From assembly GCA_029263395.1 (NCBI GenBank), contig JAJCXO010000185.1:1-43426 (forward strand): a DNA stretch of 43,426 nt. Direction: 5' to 3'. The stretch is from Acidobacteriota bacterium (lineage in GTDB: Bacteria > Acidobacteriota > Thermoanaerobaculia > Multivoradales > J023). Each line of letters starts with the position of its first letter. The first letter of the stretch is position 1. The notes under the pieces were generated by a model. The model made no database searches, had not been told where the DNA came from, and worked only from the letters and a program-made list of their open reading frames with translations. Shown in pieces: positions 33,676 through 43,130 of this stretch. A program made the translations under genes and the position numbers.

Positions 33676-33710
33676 CAGCCGGGGACTTGTTCCCCGGCTG
33701 CCCTTCTTTG
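33676..33710 (+). terminator. rho-independent-like terminator
   Basis: CAGCCGGGGA (33676-33685) and TCCCCGGCTG (33691-33700) form a perfect 10-bp GC-rich stem around a 5-base loop, followed by CCCTTCTTTG with several Ts. This is the most terminator-like structure in the window and would end a transcript that covers the micro-ORF. Confidence 0.65.
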
Positions 33711-33907
33711 TGCGCCTTGCCAGTGCCTCTTCCTGCGCCTCTCGAATCATCGACGGTTCAGGACTGCTCAATCAACGTCCGCCGAATCGAATTGGGATAG
33801 AACCAGTACTTTGATCGAGAATTTGTTGGACGCCGGGGGTAGGGATAGCTAAAGTCGCTGGTTGTGGCCACGCGTGGGCTTATGAGCCCTTCTTTAGGGC
33901 CTTCGCA

Positions 33908-34009
33908 CTTTTGGCCCTGCCGTCGTTTCGACCCTACCCTCGTTTCGATCGTACTGTCGTCTCGATCCTGCCGCCGTTTCGATCCTGCTGCCGTTTCGAC
34001 CTCCCTCCG
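33908..34009. repeat. 17-bp tandem repeat upstream of the serine dehydratase gene
   Basis: GTTTCGA or a close variant begins at 33925, 33942, 33959, 33976 and 33993, an exact 17-bp period; a weaker unit starts at 33908. Consensus about GTTTCGATCCTGCCGTC. The period is not a multiple of three, and no gene is expected here. The last unit ends about 25 bases before the sdaA start. Confidence 0.88.
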
Positions 34010-34034
34010 TCTTTCCCTAGATGAGCATCTCCCT

Positions 34035-35417
34035 ATGAAGATTAGTGTTTTCGACCTGTATACCATTGGCATTGGACCCTCGAGCTCTCACACAGTGGGG
34101 CCCATGCGGGCAGCCAAGCGGTTTCTCGTAGGGCTGCAAGATGCGGGGCAGCTCGGCGCGGTACACCGTCTCGAAGTGGAGTTATTCGGCTCGCTGGCCT
34201 CGACCGGCAAAGGCCATGGCACCGACAACGCGATCTTGATGGGGCTCGAAGGCGAGGAGCCCGAGACCGTGGATCCACCGTCGGTTCCCGAGCGGGTTGC
34301 CGCGATTCGTGAACATCGGACCCTTCGTCTCATGGCTGGCGATGCACTGACGTTCGATCCAGACACGGACTTGCTGTTTCGCCTCGATGAGACCCTGCCA
34401 CAACATCCCAACGGTATGCGTTTCACCGCCTATGCAGCAACTGGTGACGTGCTCGAAACCGGCCTCTTCTTCTCGGTCGGCGGTGGTTTTGTGGTGGACG
34501 AAAGTGAGGTGGACGCCGGGGACGAGTTGTTCAGCGAGGTGCCGACGGTACCGCACCCGTTCAATTCGGGTGCAGAGCTCCTCGAGCGATGTGAGGAAGC
34601 GGGACTGGCGATTTGGCAAGTGGTGCTCGCGAACGAACTTACCTGGCGGGATAGCGACGAGATTCGTCGGCGATTGTTGGAGATTTCTGATGCCATGCGC
34701 GCCGCGATCGCCAACGGCTGCCGTCATGAAGGCATCCTGCCGGGTGGCCTGCGGGTCAAGCGACGGGCGCACAAGATTCACAATGACTTGACTGCTGCCG
34801 CTGAAAACGGAGTGGTTGATCCCTTGGCGGCGCTCGATTGGCTGGGCCTGTTTGCGATTGCCGTCAATGAGGAAAACGCTGCCGGTGGTCGGGTGGTGAC
34901 CGCCCCCACCAACGGTGCTGCGGGTATTGTCCCGGCGACCCTCGAGTATTACCGCCGCTTCATGGACGGAGCCGATGACGAGGGGGTGATTCAATTCCTG
35001 CTGACCGCGGGTGCGATCGGTATCTTGTTCAAGGAAAATGCGTCGATCTCCGGTGCCGAGGTCGGCTGCCAAGGGGAAGTAGGGGTGGCGTGTTCGATGG
35101 CGGCTGCCGGGCTGGCGGCAGTCACTGGCGGGTCTCCGGAGCAAGTAGAGAATGCGGCCGAGATCGGTATGGAGCATCACCTTGGGCTGACCTGTGATCC
35201 GATTGGTGGGTTGGTACAGATCCCCTGCATCGAGCGCAACGCGGTCGGAGCAACCAAGGCGCTACAGGCGGCTCGCTTGGCCCTGCGGGGGGACGGCAGT
35301 CACCAGGTTTCTCTCGATCAGGTGATCACCACCATGCGACAGACCGGCGCCGACATGATGAGTAAGTACAAGGAAACGGCGCTGGGTGGTTTGGCAGTGC
35401 ATGTGGTGGAGTGTTGA
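34035..35417 (+). CDS. sdaA: L-serine ammonia-lyase (iron-sulfur type)
   Basis: A 460-residue single-chain L-serine dehydratase that turns serine into pyruvate and ammonia. It starts with the beta-domain phrase [28 protein letters not shown] and continues into the alpha domain with [11 protein letters not shown] and [21 protein letters not shown]. The Cys residues of GCQGEVG, and of [20 protein letters not shown], are the expected [4Fe-4S] ligands. Length equals that of E. coli SdaA. The ATG at 34035 gives the canonical N-terminus; the RBS is weak, and the 17-bp repeats lie just upstream. Complete and intact. Confidence 0.96.
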   Translation: MKISVFDLYTIGIGPSSSHTVGPMRAAKRFLVGLQDAGQLGAVHRLEVELFGSLASTGKGHGTDNAILMGLEGEEPETVDPPSVPERVAAIREHRTLRLMAGDALTFDPDTDLLFRLDETLPQHPNGMRFTAYAATGDVLETGLFFSVGGGFVVDESEVDAGDELFSEVPTVPHPFNSGAELLERCEEAGLAIWQVVLANELTWRDSDEIRRRLLEISDAMRAAIANGCRHEGILPGGLRVKRRAHKIHNDLTAAAENGVVDPLAALDWLGLFAIAVNEENAAGGRVVTAPTNGAAGIVPATLEYYRRFMDGADDEGVIQFLLTAGAIGILFKENASISGAEVGCQGEVGVACSMAAAGLAAVTGGSPEQVENAAEIGMEHHLGLTCDPIGGLVQIPCIERNAVGATKALQAARLALRGDGSHQVSLDQVITTMRQTGADMMSKYKETALGGLAVHVVEC

Positions 35418-35467
35418 GCCGGTCCGTCTGTGGCCAGTGAAGCTCGAATCCTGGTAGCCTCTACCCC

Positions 35468-37258
35468 ATGAGTTCGAATTCGGCGCCGTTGCTGCGTCTC
35501 TGGCGTTATGCCGTCAGCCATCAACGACGAATGTTGGTGGCGTCCAGCTGCTCCGTACTCAACAAGGTTTTCGATCTGGCTCCGCCGGTGCTGATCGGTG
35601 CCGCGGTCGACATCGTCGTGCGCCGCGAAGCGTCGATGCTGGCGAATTTTGGTTTCGTCGATCCCCGACAACAGATCGTGGTACTGGCGGTATTGACGTT
35701 TGTCATTTGGTCGCTCGAATCGTTATTTCAGTACGCCTTTTCGGTGCTTTGGCGCAACCTTGCTCAGAGTGTGCAACACGATTTGCGAATCGATGCCTAT
35801 ACCCGCTTGCAACAGCTCGAACTGGCCTACTTCGAAGACCGTTCGTCCGGTGGCTTGATGGCGATTCTCAACGACGATGTGAATCAACTCGAGCGTTTCC
35901 TCGATGGCGGTGCCAACGAAGTGCTGCAGGTGTTGACGACGGTGTTCGTGGTTGGCGGCCTGTTCTTCTACTTGGCGCCGTCCGTGGCCTGGATGTCCTT
36001 TGTACCGATGCCGTTCATTCTATGGGGCTCGTTCCACTTCCAGCGTCGAATCCAGCCACGGTATGCCGAAGTGCGGGAGAGGGTGGCGTCCTTGAGCGGC
36101 CAACTGGCCAATAATCTGGGCGGTATCGCAACCATCAAAAGCTTCGTTGCAGAAGATCGAGAAGTGGCGCGGGTGGCTGCTGAAAGTGATGCCTACCGCA
36201 CCGCCAATCGGCGGGCGATCAGCATCAGCTCGGCCTTTGGACCGCTGATTCGTATCGCCGTGTTGATGGGGTTCAGCGCAACCTTGATTTACGGTGGCTT
36301 CCTCGCACTCGATGGCCATCTCGAAGTTGGTGCCTACGGTGTAATGGTCTTTTTCACCCAACGCCTGTTATGGCCGCTGACCCGCCTTGGCCAGACGTTT
36401 GATCTTTACCAGCGGGCCATGTCGTCCACTCACCGGGTGCTGGATCTAGTGGACACCGAACCGACGATTGAAGACGGCCCGCAGCGGTTACCTGCCGAGT
36501 CAGTACAGGGCGACGTCCGGTTCGAAAACGTTGGCTTTGCTTACCGCGAAGGCTACTCGGTTTTGAATGATCTCGATTTGGAGCTGATGGCAGGGAAAAC
36601 CACCGCGCTGGTTGGGGCGACGGGCTCTGGCAAAACCACGGTGCTCAAGCTTTTGTTACGTTTCTACGACGTGACAACGGGCAAGGTGCTGCTCGATGGC
36701 GTGGACTTGCGGCAGCTCAAGTTGAGTGATCTGCGATCGGCGATTGGCCTAGTCAGCCAGGATGTGTTCATGTTCCACGGTACGGTGCGAGAGAATCTTG
36801 CTTACGGCAAACCGGGGGCTAGTCTCGATGAGATGATCGCGGCTGCCAAGATCGCTGAGGCGCATGAGTTCGTCAGCGCACTGCCGGAAGGTTATGACAC
36901 GGTGGTCGGGGAGCGCGGGCAGAAGCTCTCTGGTGGCCAGCGCCAGCGGCTATCGATCGCCCGGGCGGTGCTCAAGGATCCACCACTGCTGGTGCTCGAC
37001 GAAGCGACTTCGTCGGTTGATAACGAGACCGAGGCATCAATCCAGCGTTCTTTAGCCGCCCTGTCTCAGGGCCGGACGACACTGGTGGTGGCGCATCGAC
37101 TGTCGACCATTCGCCATGCTGATCGGATTTATGTGCTCGATGCCGGTCGTGTTGCCGAAGTTGGCGATCACGAGACGCTCCTCGCCGAGAATGGGGTGTA
37201 TGCGTCTCTGTGGCGGGTGCAAACCGGCGAGACCGAGCTCGCGGTCGATCGAGCCTGA
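35468..37258 (+). CDS. ABC exporter, fused permease and ATPase
   Basis: A 596-residue half-transporter. The N-terminal membrane domain (about 1-320) has six predicted helices and the usual coupling phrase [22 protein letters not shown]. The ATPase domain has Walker [10 protein letters not shown], the Q-loop [15 protein letters not shown], signature [14 protein letters not shown], Walker [13 protein letters not shown] and H-loop VAHRLSTI. It acts as a homodimer or with a partner to export a lipid, peptide or drug; sequence alone does not say which. It follows sdaA by 50 bases on the same strand. Overall type secure. Confidence 0.94.
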   Translation: MSSNSAPLLRLWRYAVSHQRRMLVASSCSVLNKVFDLAPPVLIGAAVDIVVRREASMLANFGFVDPRQQIVVLAVLTFVIWSLESLFQYAFSVLWRNLAQSVQHDLRIDAYTRLQQLELAYFEDRSSGGLMAILNDDVNQLERFLDGGANEVLQVLTTVFVVGGLFFYLAPSVAWMSFVPMPFILWGSFHFQRRIQPRYAEVRERVASLSGQLANNLGGIATIKSFVAEDREVARVAAESDAYRTANRRAISISSAFGPLIRIAVLMGFSATLIYGGFLALDGHLEVGAYGVMVFFTQRLLWPLTRLGQTFDLYQRAMSSTHRVLDLVDTEPTIEDGPQRLPAESVQGDVRFENVGFAYREGYSVLNDLDLELMAGKTTALVGATGSGKTTVLKLLLRFYDVTTGKVLLDGVDLRQLKLSDLRSAIGLVSQDVFMFHGTVRENLAYGKPGASLDEMIAAAKIAEAHEFVSALPEGYDTVVGERGQKLSGGQRQRLSIARAVLKDPPLLVLDEATSSVDNETEASIQRSLAALSQGRTTLVVAHRLSTIRHADRIYVLDAGRVAEVGDHETLLAENGVYASLWRVQTGETELAVDRA

Positions 37259-37267
37259 AAGCGAAAC

Positions 37268-37729
37268 CTATTCTGTAGTCGTAGATGAGTCAGTCCGGCT
37301 ATAAATCTCGAGAGTGTTGCCGTCGGGATCACGCACCGAGCCATGTATCCGGTTGCCGTCGCGGCTGATCGAGCCTTCCTGCCGGCCGCCATGCCGGATC
37401 GCGATAGCAATCACGGCTTCCACATCATCAACCTCGAAACCAAGTTGATGGGACGGATAGCCCTCGAAATCAGCGCTGCGCCGCAGCGGTACCAGCTTGA
37501 GAGTGATGCCTCCGACCTCACCGAACTGAGAACGCAGCCCGCTGGTGTCGACTTCGCGGAACTGGGCATCAAAGGCCTCCTCGTAGAATGTGACCATCTT
37601 CGCCATGTGATGGACCCGGATCGCGACAGTAGTCAGGGCAACCGGTTTGTCAGACGGCGCGGCGTTCAGGTGTGTTGAGGTGCTGAGGACGAGCAGAGCA
37701 GCGAGCAGTAAGACAGTGGGTTGCTTCAT
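37268..37729 (-). CDS. exported VOC (glyoxalase-like) protein
   Basis: A 153-residue protein with a signal peptide (hydrophobic 6-17, cleavage near HLNAAPSD) and one vicinal-oxygen-chelate module: VAIRVHHMAKMVTFYEEAFD at the start, QLGFEVDDVEAVIAIAIRHGG in the middle and HGSVRDPDGNTLEIY at the end. The terminal Glu and the early His are the usual metal positions of this fold. Export is unusual for the family but seen in several environmental bacteria. AGGAGA lies upstream. It is 24 bases downstream of uup and probably co-transcribed. Substrate unknown. Confidence 0.88.
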   Translation of the reverse strand: MKQPTVLLLAALLVLSTSTHLNAAPSDKPVALTTVAIRVHHMAKMVTFYEEAFDAQFREVDTSGLRSQFGEVGGITLKLVPLRRSADFEGYPSHQLGFEVDDVEAVIAIAIRHGGRQEGSISRDGNRIHGSVRDPDGNTLEIYSRTDSSTTTE

Positions 37730-37753
37730 CGCAATCTCCTGGGTTGCTACTGG

Positions 37754-39571
37754 TCAACTGGTAGGTTCTTCCAACTCCGTCCAACGCGTGTAGACGGTTT
37801 CGAGCTCTACATCTAATTCGGCGAGTCGCGTTCTTGCGTCGGCAATCGCCGAGCCGCCGCGTTGATAGAAGTTGGGATCGGCCATCGACTCATGGAGTTC
37901 TTTTTGCTCAGTTTCGAGCGCTTCGATTCGTTCGGGAAGAGCTTCGAGCTCACGCTGCTCTTTGAAACTGAGTTTGCGAGGTTGTGGAGTTTGAGGCTTG
38001 GCGGACTTGCCTTGGGTCTTCTTGGCACCACTTTTTTTGGCGCTACTTTTCTTGGGGCGGTTGGCTTCCGGCCGCTGTCGTGTCCAGTCTTCATAACCCC
38101 CAGCATATTCACCCACTCGGCCGCCGCCCTCGAGCACCAGGGTACTGCTGACGACGTGGTCCAGAAACTCACGGTCATGGCTGACCACCAGGAGGGTGCC
38201 GGGGTACTCGACTAGCAGTTGTTCGAGCAGCTCGAGGGTTTCGAGATCCAGATCGTTGGTCGGCTCGTCGAGAACCAGCACGTTCGACGGTTGCGAAAAC
38301 AGCCGAGCAAGCAACAGGCGGTTGCGCTCACCGCCCGAAAGTTGAGCCACTGGGCTACGTGCCCGATCCGGACTGAACAGAAAGTCCTGCAGGTAGCCCA
38401 ACACGTGTCTTGGCTGGCCGTTGATGGTCAATCGATCGTTGCCATCCGCGACGTTGTCGAGCACCGACTTGCGCTCGTCGAGTTGGGCCCGTAGTTGGTC
38501 GAAGTAAGCGATCTCGAGCCGTGTCCCATGGCGGACCGTGCCACGGGTTGGTGACAGCTTACCGAGCAGCAGGCGCAGGAGGGTGGTTTTGCCGGTGCCG
38601 TTGTTGCCGATAATGCCGACCTTGTCGCCACGCAGGATGGTGGTTGACACGTCGCGGAGGGTGGGTTCGGCATCGTCGTAGCAAAAAGTTGCGTCTTCCG
38701 TCTCGATGACAATTTTGCCCGAATTATTCGATTCCTGGACCGAGAAGCGAACGTTGCCAACACGCTGGCGTCGGGCTCGTCGTAGCTCGCGCATTGCCTC
38801 GAGGGCCCGCACTCGGCCCTCGTTGCGGGTGCGTCGTGCCTTGATGCCTTGACGAATCCAGGTCTCCTCCTGGGCGAGCTTCTTGTCGAATTTCGCCGCG
38901 TGGCTGGCCTCCGTGTCGAGCATTTCCTGTTTGCGTTCCAGGAACGTTGTGTAGTCACAAGCCCAGTCGGCTAGTTGGCCACGATCGATTTCGACGATGC
39001 GGGTTGCGAGCCGCCGCAACAACATGCGGTCATGGGTTACGAAGATTAAGGTGCGTTGCTCGCGTAACAGAAACCGTTCGAGCCAGCCGATGGCCGCGAT
39101 ATCGAGATGATTGGTCGGCTCGTCGAGCAACAGGATGTCTGGGTCAGTGGCCAGCGCACGAGCCAACAAGACGCGGCGTTTTAGGCCAGCCGACAGGTTT
39201 CTTACCTTGGCGTCGGGCTCGAGCTCCATGCGTGAGATCACTTGGCTGACTTGATGCTCGAGTTGCCAATCGCCATCGCTGTCGCGGTTCCGGGAAGCCC
39301 CCGCGAATACCACATCGAAAATCGAGCCGTCCGGCAGGTCGGCAGGAACCTCCTGGGCGAGGGTGGCGATGGACAGACCTTGTGAGCGCACGATTTCACC
39401 CAGGTCGGGCTCGAGCTGGGCCTGCAACAGTTTCAAGAACGTCGATTTGCCGGCCCCATTGCGTCCAATGATGGCGATTCGCTCGCCGACCTCGACATTA
39501 AAATTGATGCCATCGAGTAACGGTGGATCGCCGAAGCTCAGGCTGATATCTCGTAAGCTCAGTAGTGCCAT
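37754..39571 (-). CDS. uup: ABC-F ATPase (Uup-like)
   Basis: A 605-residue soluble protein with two ATPase domains and no membrane part, as in the ABC-F family. Walker A motifs are GRNGAGKST and GNNGTGKTT; the signature of the first domain is weak (LSAGLKRRV) and that of the second is LSGGERNRL; Walker B motifs are ILLLDEPTNHLD and VLVLDEPTNDLD. The linker between the domains is basic and helical. The C-terminus has a Lys-rich stretch and a coiled coil (QRELEALPERIEALETEQKE), a Uup trait. ABC-F proteins act on ribosomes; Uup also affects DNA branch structures. The VOC gene follows. Identity good. Confidence 0.92.
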   Translation of the reverse strand: MALLSLRDISLSFGDPPLLDGINFNVEVGERIAIIGRNGAGKSTFLKLLQAQLEPDLGEIVRSQGLSIATLAQEVPADLPDGSIFDVVFAGASRNRDSDGDWQLEHQVSQVISRMELEPDAKVRNLSAGLKRRVLLARALATDPDILLLDEPTNHLDIAAIGWLERFLLREQRTLIFVTHDRMLLRRLATRIVEIDRGQLADWACDYTTFLERKQEMLDTEASHAAKFDKKLAQEETWIRQGIKARRTRNEGRVRALEAMRELRRARRQRVGNVRFSVQESNNSGKIVIETEDATFCYDDAEPTLRDVSTTILRGDKVGIIGNNGTGKTTLLRLLLGKLSPTRGTVRHGTRLEIAYFDQLRAQLDERKSVLDNVADGNDRLTINGQPRHVLGYLQDFLFSPDRARSPVAQLSGGERNRLLLARLFSQPSNVLVLDEPTNDLDLETLELLEQLLVEYPGTLLVVSHDREFLDHVVSSTLVLEGGGRVGEYAGGYEDWTRQRPEANRPKKSSAKKSGAKKTQGKSAKPQTPQPRKLSFKEQRELEALPERIEALETEQKELHESMADPNFYQRGGSAIADARTRLAELDVELETVYTRWTELEEPTS

Positions 39572-39751
39572 GCTGGGTGTGCTGTGGTTGAGGGGGCAGT
39601 TTGGGGTTCAGACCTTGTGTCTGACCCGGTAGGAGGCCAGCCACTCGCGGACCGGGATCGTAGCGCAGGAGCGGCTACAACCCAACCTTTGGGCCGATAT
39701 CGCCGTGAGTTGTGGTCGGAAGGGGAACGATCTGGCGTACAATCAGCCGTT

Positions 39752-40111
39752 ATGCCGAGCCTAACTACCGAACAACTCAAAGAATTCTGGCAGCGTCTTT
39801 CCGACGCGAAAGCCCAGATCGAAGCCCTCCTCCAGCAAACGGCCAAGGACTCGAAGCCGGTTGATCTCGAGCTACCTATCGGCCGCTTGACTCGCATCGA
39901 CGCTATCCAGATGCAGGGCATGGCGCAAATGAATCGCCAACAGCTCGACATTCGACGGCAGCAAGTTGACGCCGCTCTGGCATCATTCGATACTGGAAAG
40001 TATGGTCTCTGTCGTCACTGCCATCAGCCGATCAGCCTAGCGCGTCTCGAGATCTTGCCGGAGTCGCCATTCTGCGTCGACTGCCAAGAGTCCTTCGAAC
40101 GCGAACGGTGA
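39752..40111 (+). CDS. DksA/TraR-type zinc-finger protein
   Basis: A 119-residue protein. It starts at ATG 39752 and has a coiled-coil region (9-75) with PIGRLTRIDAIQMQGMAQMN, then the four-Cys zinc finger CRHC (87, 90) and CVDC (108, 111), joined by HQPISLARLEILPESPF. This is the short TraR/DksA form rather than full DksA. These proteins bind RNA polymerase in the secondary channel and modify initiation. No clear RBS. It is divergent from uup, with 180 bases between the starts. Family secure; target genes unknown. Confidence 0.9.
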   Translation: MPSLTTEQLKEFWQRLSDAKAQIEALLQQTAKDSKPVDLELPIGRLTRIDAIQMQGMAQMNRQQLDIRRQQVDAALASFDTGKYGLCRHCHQPISLARLEILPESPFCVDCQESFERER

Positions 40112-40133
40112 CCCGGCAACATGTGAGCGTCGG

Positions 40134-40727
40134 TCAGCTTCTCTCGAGAGTTGGCGAAAGCGCAGTGATCGAGTAGGGGTGCTCCGTTCGAATCCGTACG
40201 CCGAAACAGGCTCGCGGATCGGATTCGTGCTCGATCTCGACAGCCGTTTCGCGGGCCGTTTCGCCGCAGATCTCTGCCGCAAAACGGCGTAAGTCCGACT
40301 CTACGGAGGCAAGAGTCTCCTGCTGGTTCGGCGCCAGCAGGCGGTCGTTGATGCGACAGGCGAAGTGATCACCTGCGATGCTCAGCGAGCCGTTCAGGGC
40401 CTCTTCTTGCTCGAGCTGCTTGGCGGCGGCAAGCAGCCGCCGCCAGTTTGATCGTAAACGCTCGGCGAAGCTGCCGGCTTCGGGTCGCTTGTGGGAGTAG
40501 ACGAACCCGGGTTGGCCGTCGGTGGTGTCGACACTGTAGTGGCCTTCGTGGCCAATCAGCATCACGCCGGGGCCGTTGGGGACTTCGGAGTAGTCCGCGA
40601 CGTCGATCAACAGATGATCCAGGGTGTGGTCGCGGATCCAGCGGTGGAAGATGGAGATGAAGGGTGCAAGCTCGGGAGCTGCTCCCGGTTGAAAGTAGAG
40701 CTTGAGGCTGAGACGGTAAGCATCCAT
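40134..40727 (-). CDS. conserved hypothetical protein beside NirA
   Basis: A 197-residue soluble protein that I do not recognise by function. Visible landmarks are an N-terminal LSLKLYFQPGA, LLIDVADYSEVPNGPGVMLIGHEGHY, and a C-terminal half with ESDLRRFAAEICGE. The middle reads like a compact alpha/beta domain (STDTTDGQPGFVYSHKR). It follows the reductase gene by 12 bases on the same strand, which suggests a shared transcript and a helper role in nitrite or sulfite reduction. No membrane segment or signal peptide. Start ATG 40727. Gene call firm, role unknown. Confidence 0.82.
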   Translation of the reverse strand: MDAYRLSLKLYFQPGAAPELAPFISIFHRWIRDHTLDHLLIDVADYSEVPNGPGVMLIGHEGHYSVDTTDGQPGFVYSHKRPEAGSFAERLRSNWRRLLAAAKQLEQEEALNGSLSIAGDHFACRINDRLLAPNQQETLASVESDLRRFAAEICGETARETAVEIEHESDPRACFGVRIRTEHPYSITALSPTLERS

Positions 40728-40739
40728 GGGCGAGGTCCT

Positions 40740-43127
40740 TCAGATCTGGCTGAGACGGGTGTTGCAGGCATGGGTGGCCTCGATGAACAGTTGGGCTTCT
40801 TCGATCCGCCGATGGGCGGCATCTGGTGCCACTGAATCACCGTTGGCGTCGTGGGCGCGGAACAGGTAGTTGGCAAACTTGGCGCCAGCAAAGGGATCGT
40901 GGAATCGTTGGGTGTCGTGAAACCGAGTCTTGAATTGGCGCACGACCTCGTCTGGATTTTCAGTCAAATCCGGAAGCTCGATGCGAGTGATGGCTCTGGC
41001 GGCTTGCACCATGGCGGTGTAGGCGCCGCGCACCGCGTCATCAATACGGCCAGCGTCGAGGGCAATCTGAGCTTCGAACGCAGTACTTTCGCTTTCGGCG
41101 AGCCCAAAGTCGGCCAGCGAAACAACCTCACCAGCACATTCGCCAACACCGAGATCGGCGAGGGTGTACTCGCGAGCGTCACCCCAATCGGAATAATAGG
41201 ATCGGTCTTCGTCGAACCCGGGAATACGTGTCAAGTCGAGTAATCTGGTTTTGATCTCTTGCTTGCCGACGCGCTGGACGAAGGCTTGAAAGCTCTCGCC
41301 CCTTTCACGCTCGCGGATGTAGAAGTCGGTGAGTCGAGTGAGTGCTGTTGGCACGTTTTTGGATGGCACCGCAACCACCGGCAGACCGTAAGATCCGGCG
41401 TTCTCCGACCATTGCCCACCGAGGACGACTTGAAAATGGGGAACTCGGTGGTTGCCAGCCTTGCGGCTAACGCCGTAGAAGCCGATGTCCGCAACGTGAT
41501 GCTGGCCACACGAATTGAAGCAGCCACTGACTTTGATCCGTAGGTTCTGCACCGCCTCGTCAAGCTCGTAGGAACGTTCTGCCAGCTGTCGACTCAGCTC
41601 CGATGCCAGTCCGCGGGAGGAGGAGATGCCGAGTTTGCAGGTGTCGGTGCCGGGGCACGAGGTCACGTCGACAATGGTGCCGGCCCCGGGCCGTGCCAGC
41701 TGGACCTCGCTGAGCTCCTGATAGAGCTCAATCAGGTCGCCACCCGAGATCCAGCGTAACATCATGTTTTGCTCGACGGTGGTGCGGGCGACGCCGCCAG
41801 CGTATTCTCGTGAGAGCCTGGCGAGGCGGCGCATCTGAGGTGCGGTGAGGTCGCCCAGAGGTAGATGCAAGAGCACCGTGAAGTAGCCGTTCTGGCGCTG
41901 CTGGCGGACGTTGTTGGCCGCCCAGGCGTCGAAAGCGTCGGGGTGGGGGCGGTTGGGGATTGGTGCGGCCTCGTTGACAGCGCCGTCTTGCTTCAGGCGC
42001 CAGGTTTCGAAAGCTTCTGTAAATGGGCCGCTGGCATCGCTGTTCGAGGTGCCGAAATCAAGACTCGCAGCCTCTGGCAGCGCTTCCGGTAGAAAGCCTA
42101 TCCAGCGTGGATCTTCTGGCAGCTGAGACCGCTCATCCTGCACCAGACGCTGAAATTCCTCGATGCCGAGTTTGGCGACCAGAAACTTGATGCGCGCCCG
42201 TGCTCGATTGCGCTTTTCGCCCAATCTGGCGAAGACCCGGCAAATTGCCTGGGTGGTTGGGAGCAACTCGTCAACAGGCAGGAAGTCAGTGAAGACCTTG
42301 GCTTTGTGGGGTACTGCGCCGAGGCCACCGCCGACAAAAACCTTGAAGCCGTTCTGAACGGTTCCATCAACGGTTTGCTGTTTGGCGATCAAGCCGATGT
42401 CGTGCATCCGACCGAGTCCGCAGGGTTGATCGTCGCAACCCGAGAAGGAGATCTTGAACTTGCGGCCGAAGTCTTGAGCGTCGGGATGGCCAAGGAGGAA
42501 TGTGGTGAGTGCCTTGGCGTAAGGGGTGACGTCGAAGCTCTCGTCATGGCAGACGCCAGCCAACGGGCAGCCGGTGATGTTACGCACCACGTTGCCGCAG
42601 GCCTCGCGAGTTGTAATGCCGACCGCTGCCAGTCGACGCATGAGATCGGGAGTGTCGTCGATGTGGACAAAATGTAGTTGGAAGTCTTGGCGGGTGGTGA
42701 CGTGACAGATGCCGTCCGCGATCTCTTCAGCAAGCTCAGCGAGCACTTCCATCTGCGGTGCGGTCACTTCACCGAAAGGAATTTTGATGCGGTGCATGCC
42801 AGGGGCGTCCCACAACGTATTGGGGCCTTTGGTGAGGTCGCCGGAAGGGTAGTCGAGCGTTTGGGCGGAGATACCGTTTTGGCGCTGACCATTGTCGTAT
42901 CGCTGACCGTAGGCGCCGCGACGCAAACGACTCTCGGCGAAAACCTTGTCGTCGAGCTTGCCGCGGCGTTTTAGCTCCATTTGAGTCTCGTAGAGCTCAA
43001 TTTCGCGTTCGATCGAGGGCGGGATCCGATTGCGCAACCGCGCTTTCCAGGTGTCGAGGATCGCTGGTGCTGCTGCAGTAGATACGTCGGTTTCGGAGGA
43101 TGTGTGGGTTCGGGAGATGACGGTCAT
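40740..43127 (-). CDS. nirA: NirA-type siroheme [4Fe-4S] nitrite/sulfite reductase
   Basis: A 795-residue reductase with two repeated ferredoxin-like halves. Siroheme/[4Fe-4S] ligands are complete: Cys491 and Cys497 in SCPGTDTCKLGISSS, Cys536 and Cys540 in VSGCFNSCGQHH. The first half holds ITGCPLAGVC and SGCDDQPC, plus TTRQDFQLHFV, as in ferredoxin-nitrite and sulfite reductases. A C-terminal extension of about 150 residues (including ARAITRIELPDLTEN and HRRIEEAQLFIEAT) goes beyond the usual family length. AAAGGAG lies about 8 bases before the ATG. It reduces nitrite to ammonia or sulfite to sulfide; the sequence alone does not settle which. The siroheme methyltransferase gene lies 3 bases upstream. 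Confidence 0.9.
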   Translation of the reverse strand: MTVISRTHTSSETDVSTAAAPAILDTWKARLRNRIPPSIEREIELYETQMELKRRGKLDDKVFAESRLRRGAYGQRYDNGQRQNGISAQTLDYPSGDLTKGPNTLWDAPGMHRIKIPFGEVTAPQMEVLAELAEEIADGICHVTTRQDFQLHFVHIDDTPDLMRRLAAVGITTREACGNVVRNITGCPLAGVCHDESFDVTPYAKALTTFLLGHPDAQDFGRKFKISFSGCDDQPCGLGRMHDIGLIAKQQTVDGTVQNGFKVFVGGGLGAVPHKAKVFTDFLPVDELLPTTQAICRVFARLGEKRNRARARIKFLVAKLGIEEFQRLVQDERSQLPEDPRWIGFLPEALPEAASLDFGTSNSDASGPFTEAFETWRLKQDGAVNEAAPIPNRPHPDAFDAWAANNVRQQRQNGYFTVLLHLPLGDLTAPQMRRLARLSREYAGGVARTTVEQNMMLRWISGGDLIELYQELSEVQLARPGAGTIVDVTSCPGTDTCKLGISSSRGLASELSRQLAERSYELDEAVQNLRIKVSGCFNSCGQHHVADIGFYGVSRKAGNHRVPHFQVVLGGQWSENAGSYGLPVVAVPSKNVPTALTRLTDFYIRERERGESFQAFVQRVGKQEIKTRLLDLTRIPGFDEDRSYYSDWGDAREYTLADLGVGECAGEVVSLADFGLAESESTAFEAQIALDAGRIDDAVRGAYTAMVQAARAITRIELPDLTENPDEVVRQFKTRFHDTQRFHDPFAGAKFANYLFRAHDANGDSVAPDAAHRRIEEAQLFIEATHACNTRLSQI

Positions 43128-43130
43128 GGG

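Larger units (their letters stand above)
33243..34034. other. long intergenic region
   Basis: Nearly 800 bases without an ordinary gene. It holds a micro-ORF with an ideal RBS (33457-33522), a 10-bp GC-rich hairpin (33676-33700) and a 17-bp tandem repeat (33908-34009). A loose promoter-like pair (TTGAGC at 33352, TATAAG at 33372) has too short a spacer to be convincing. Confidence 0.7.

Noticed and set aside
34182-35180. Long minus-strand frame opposite sdaA
   Set aside because: Shadow frame; sdaA is a complete and conserved enzyme on the plus strand.
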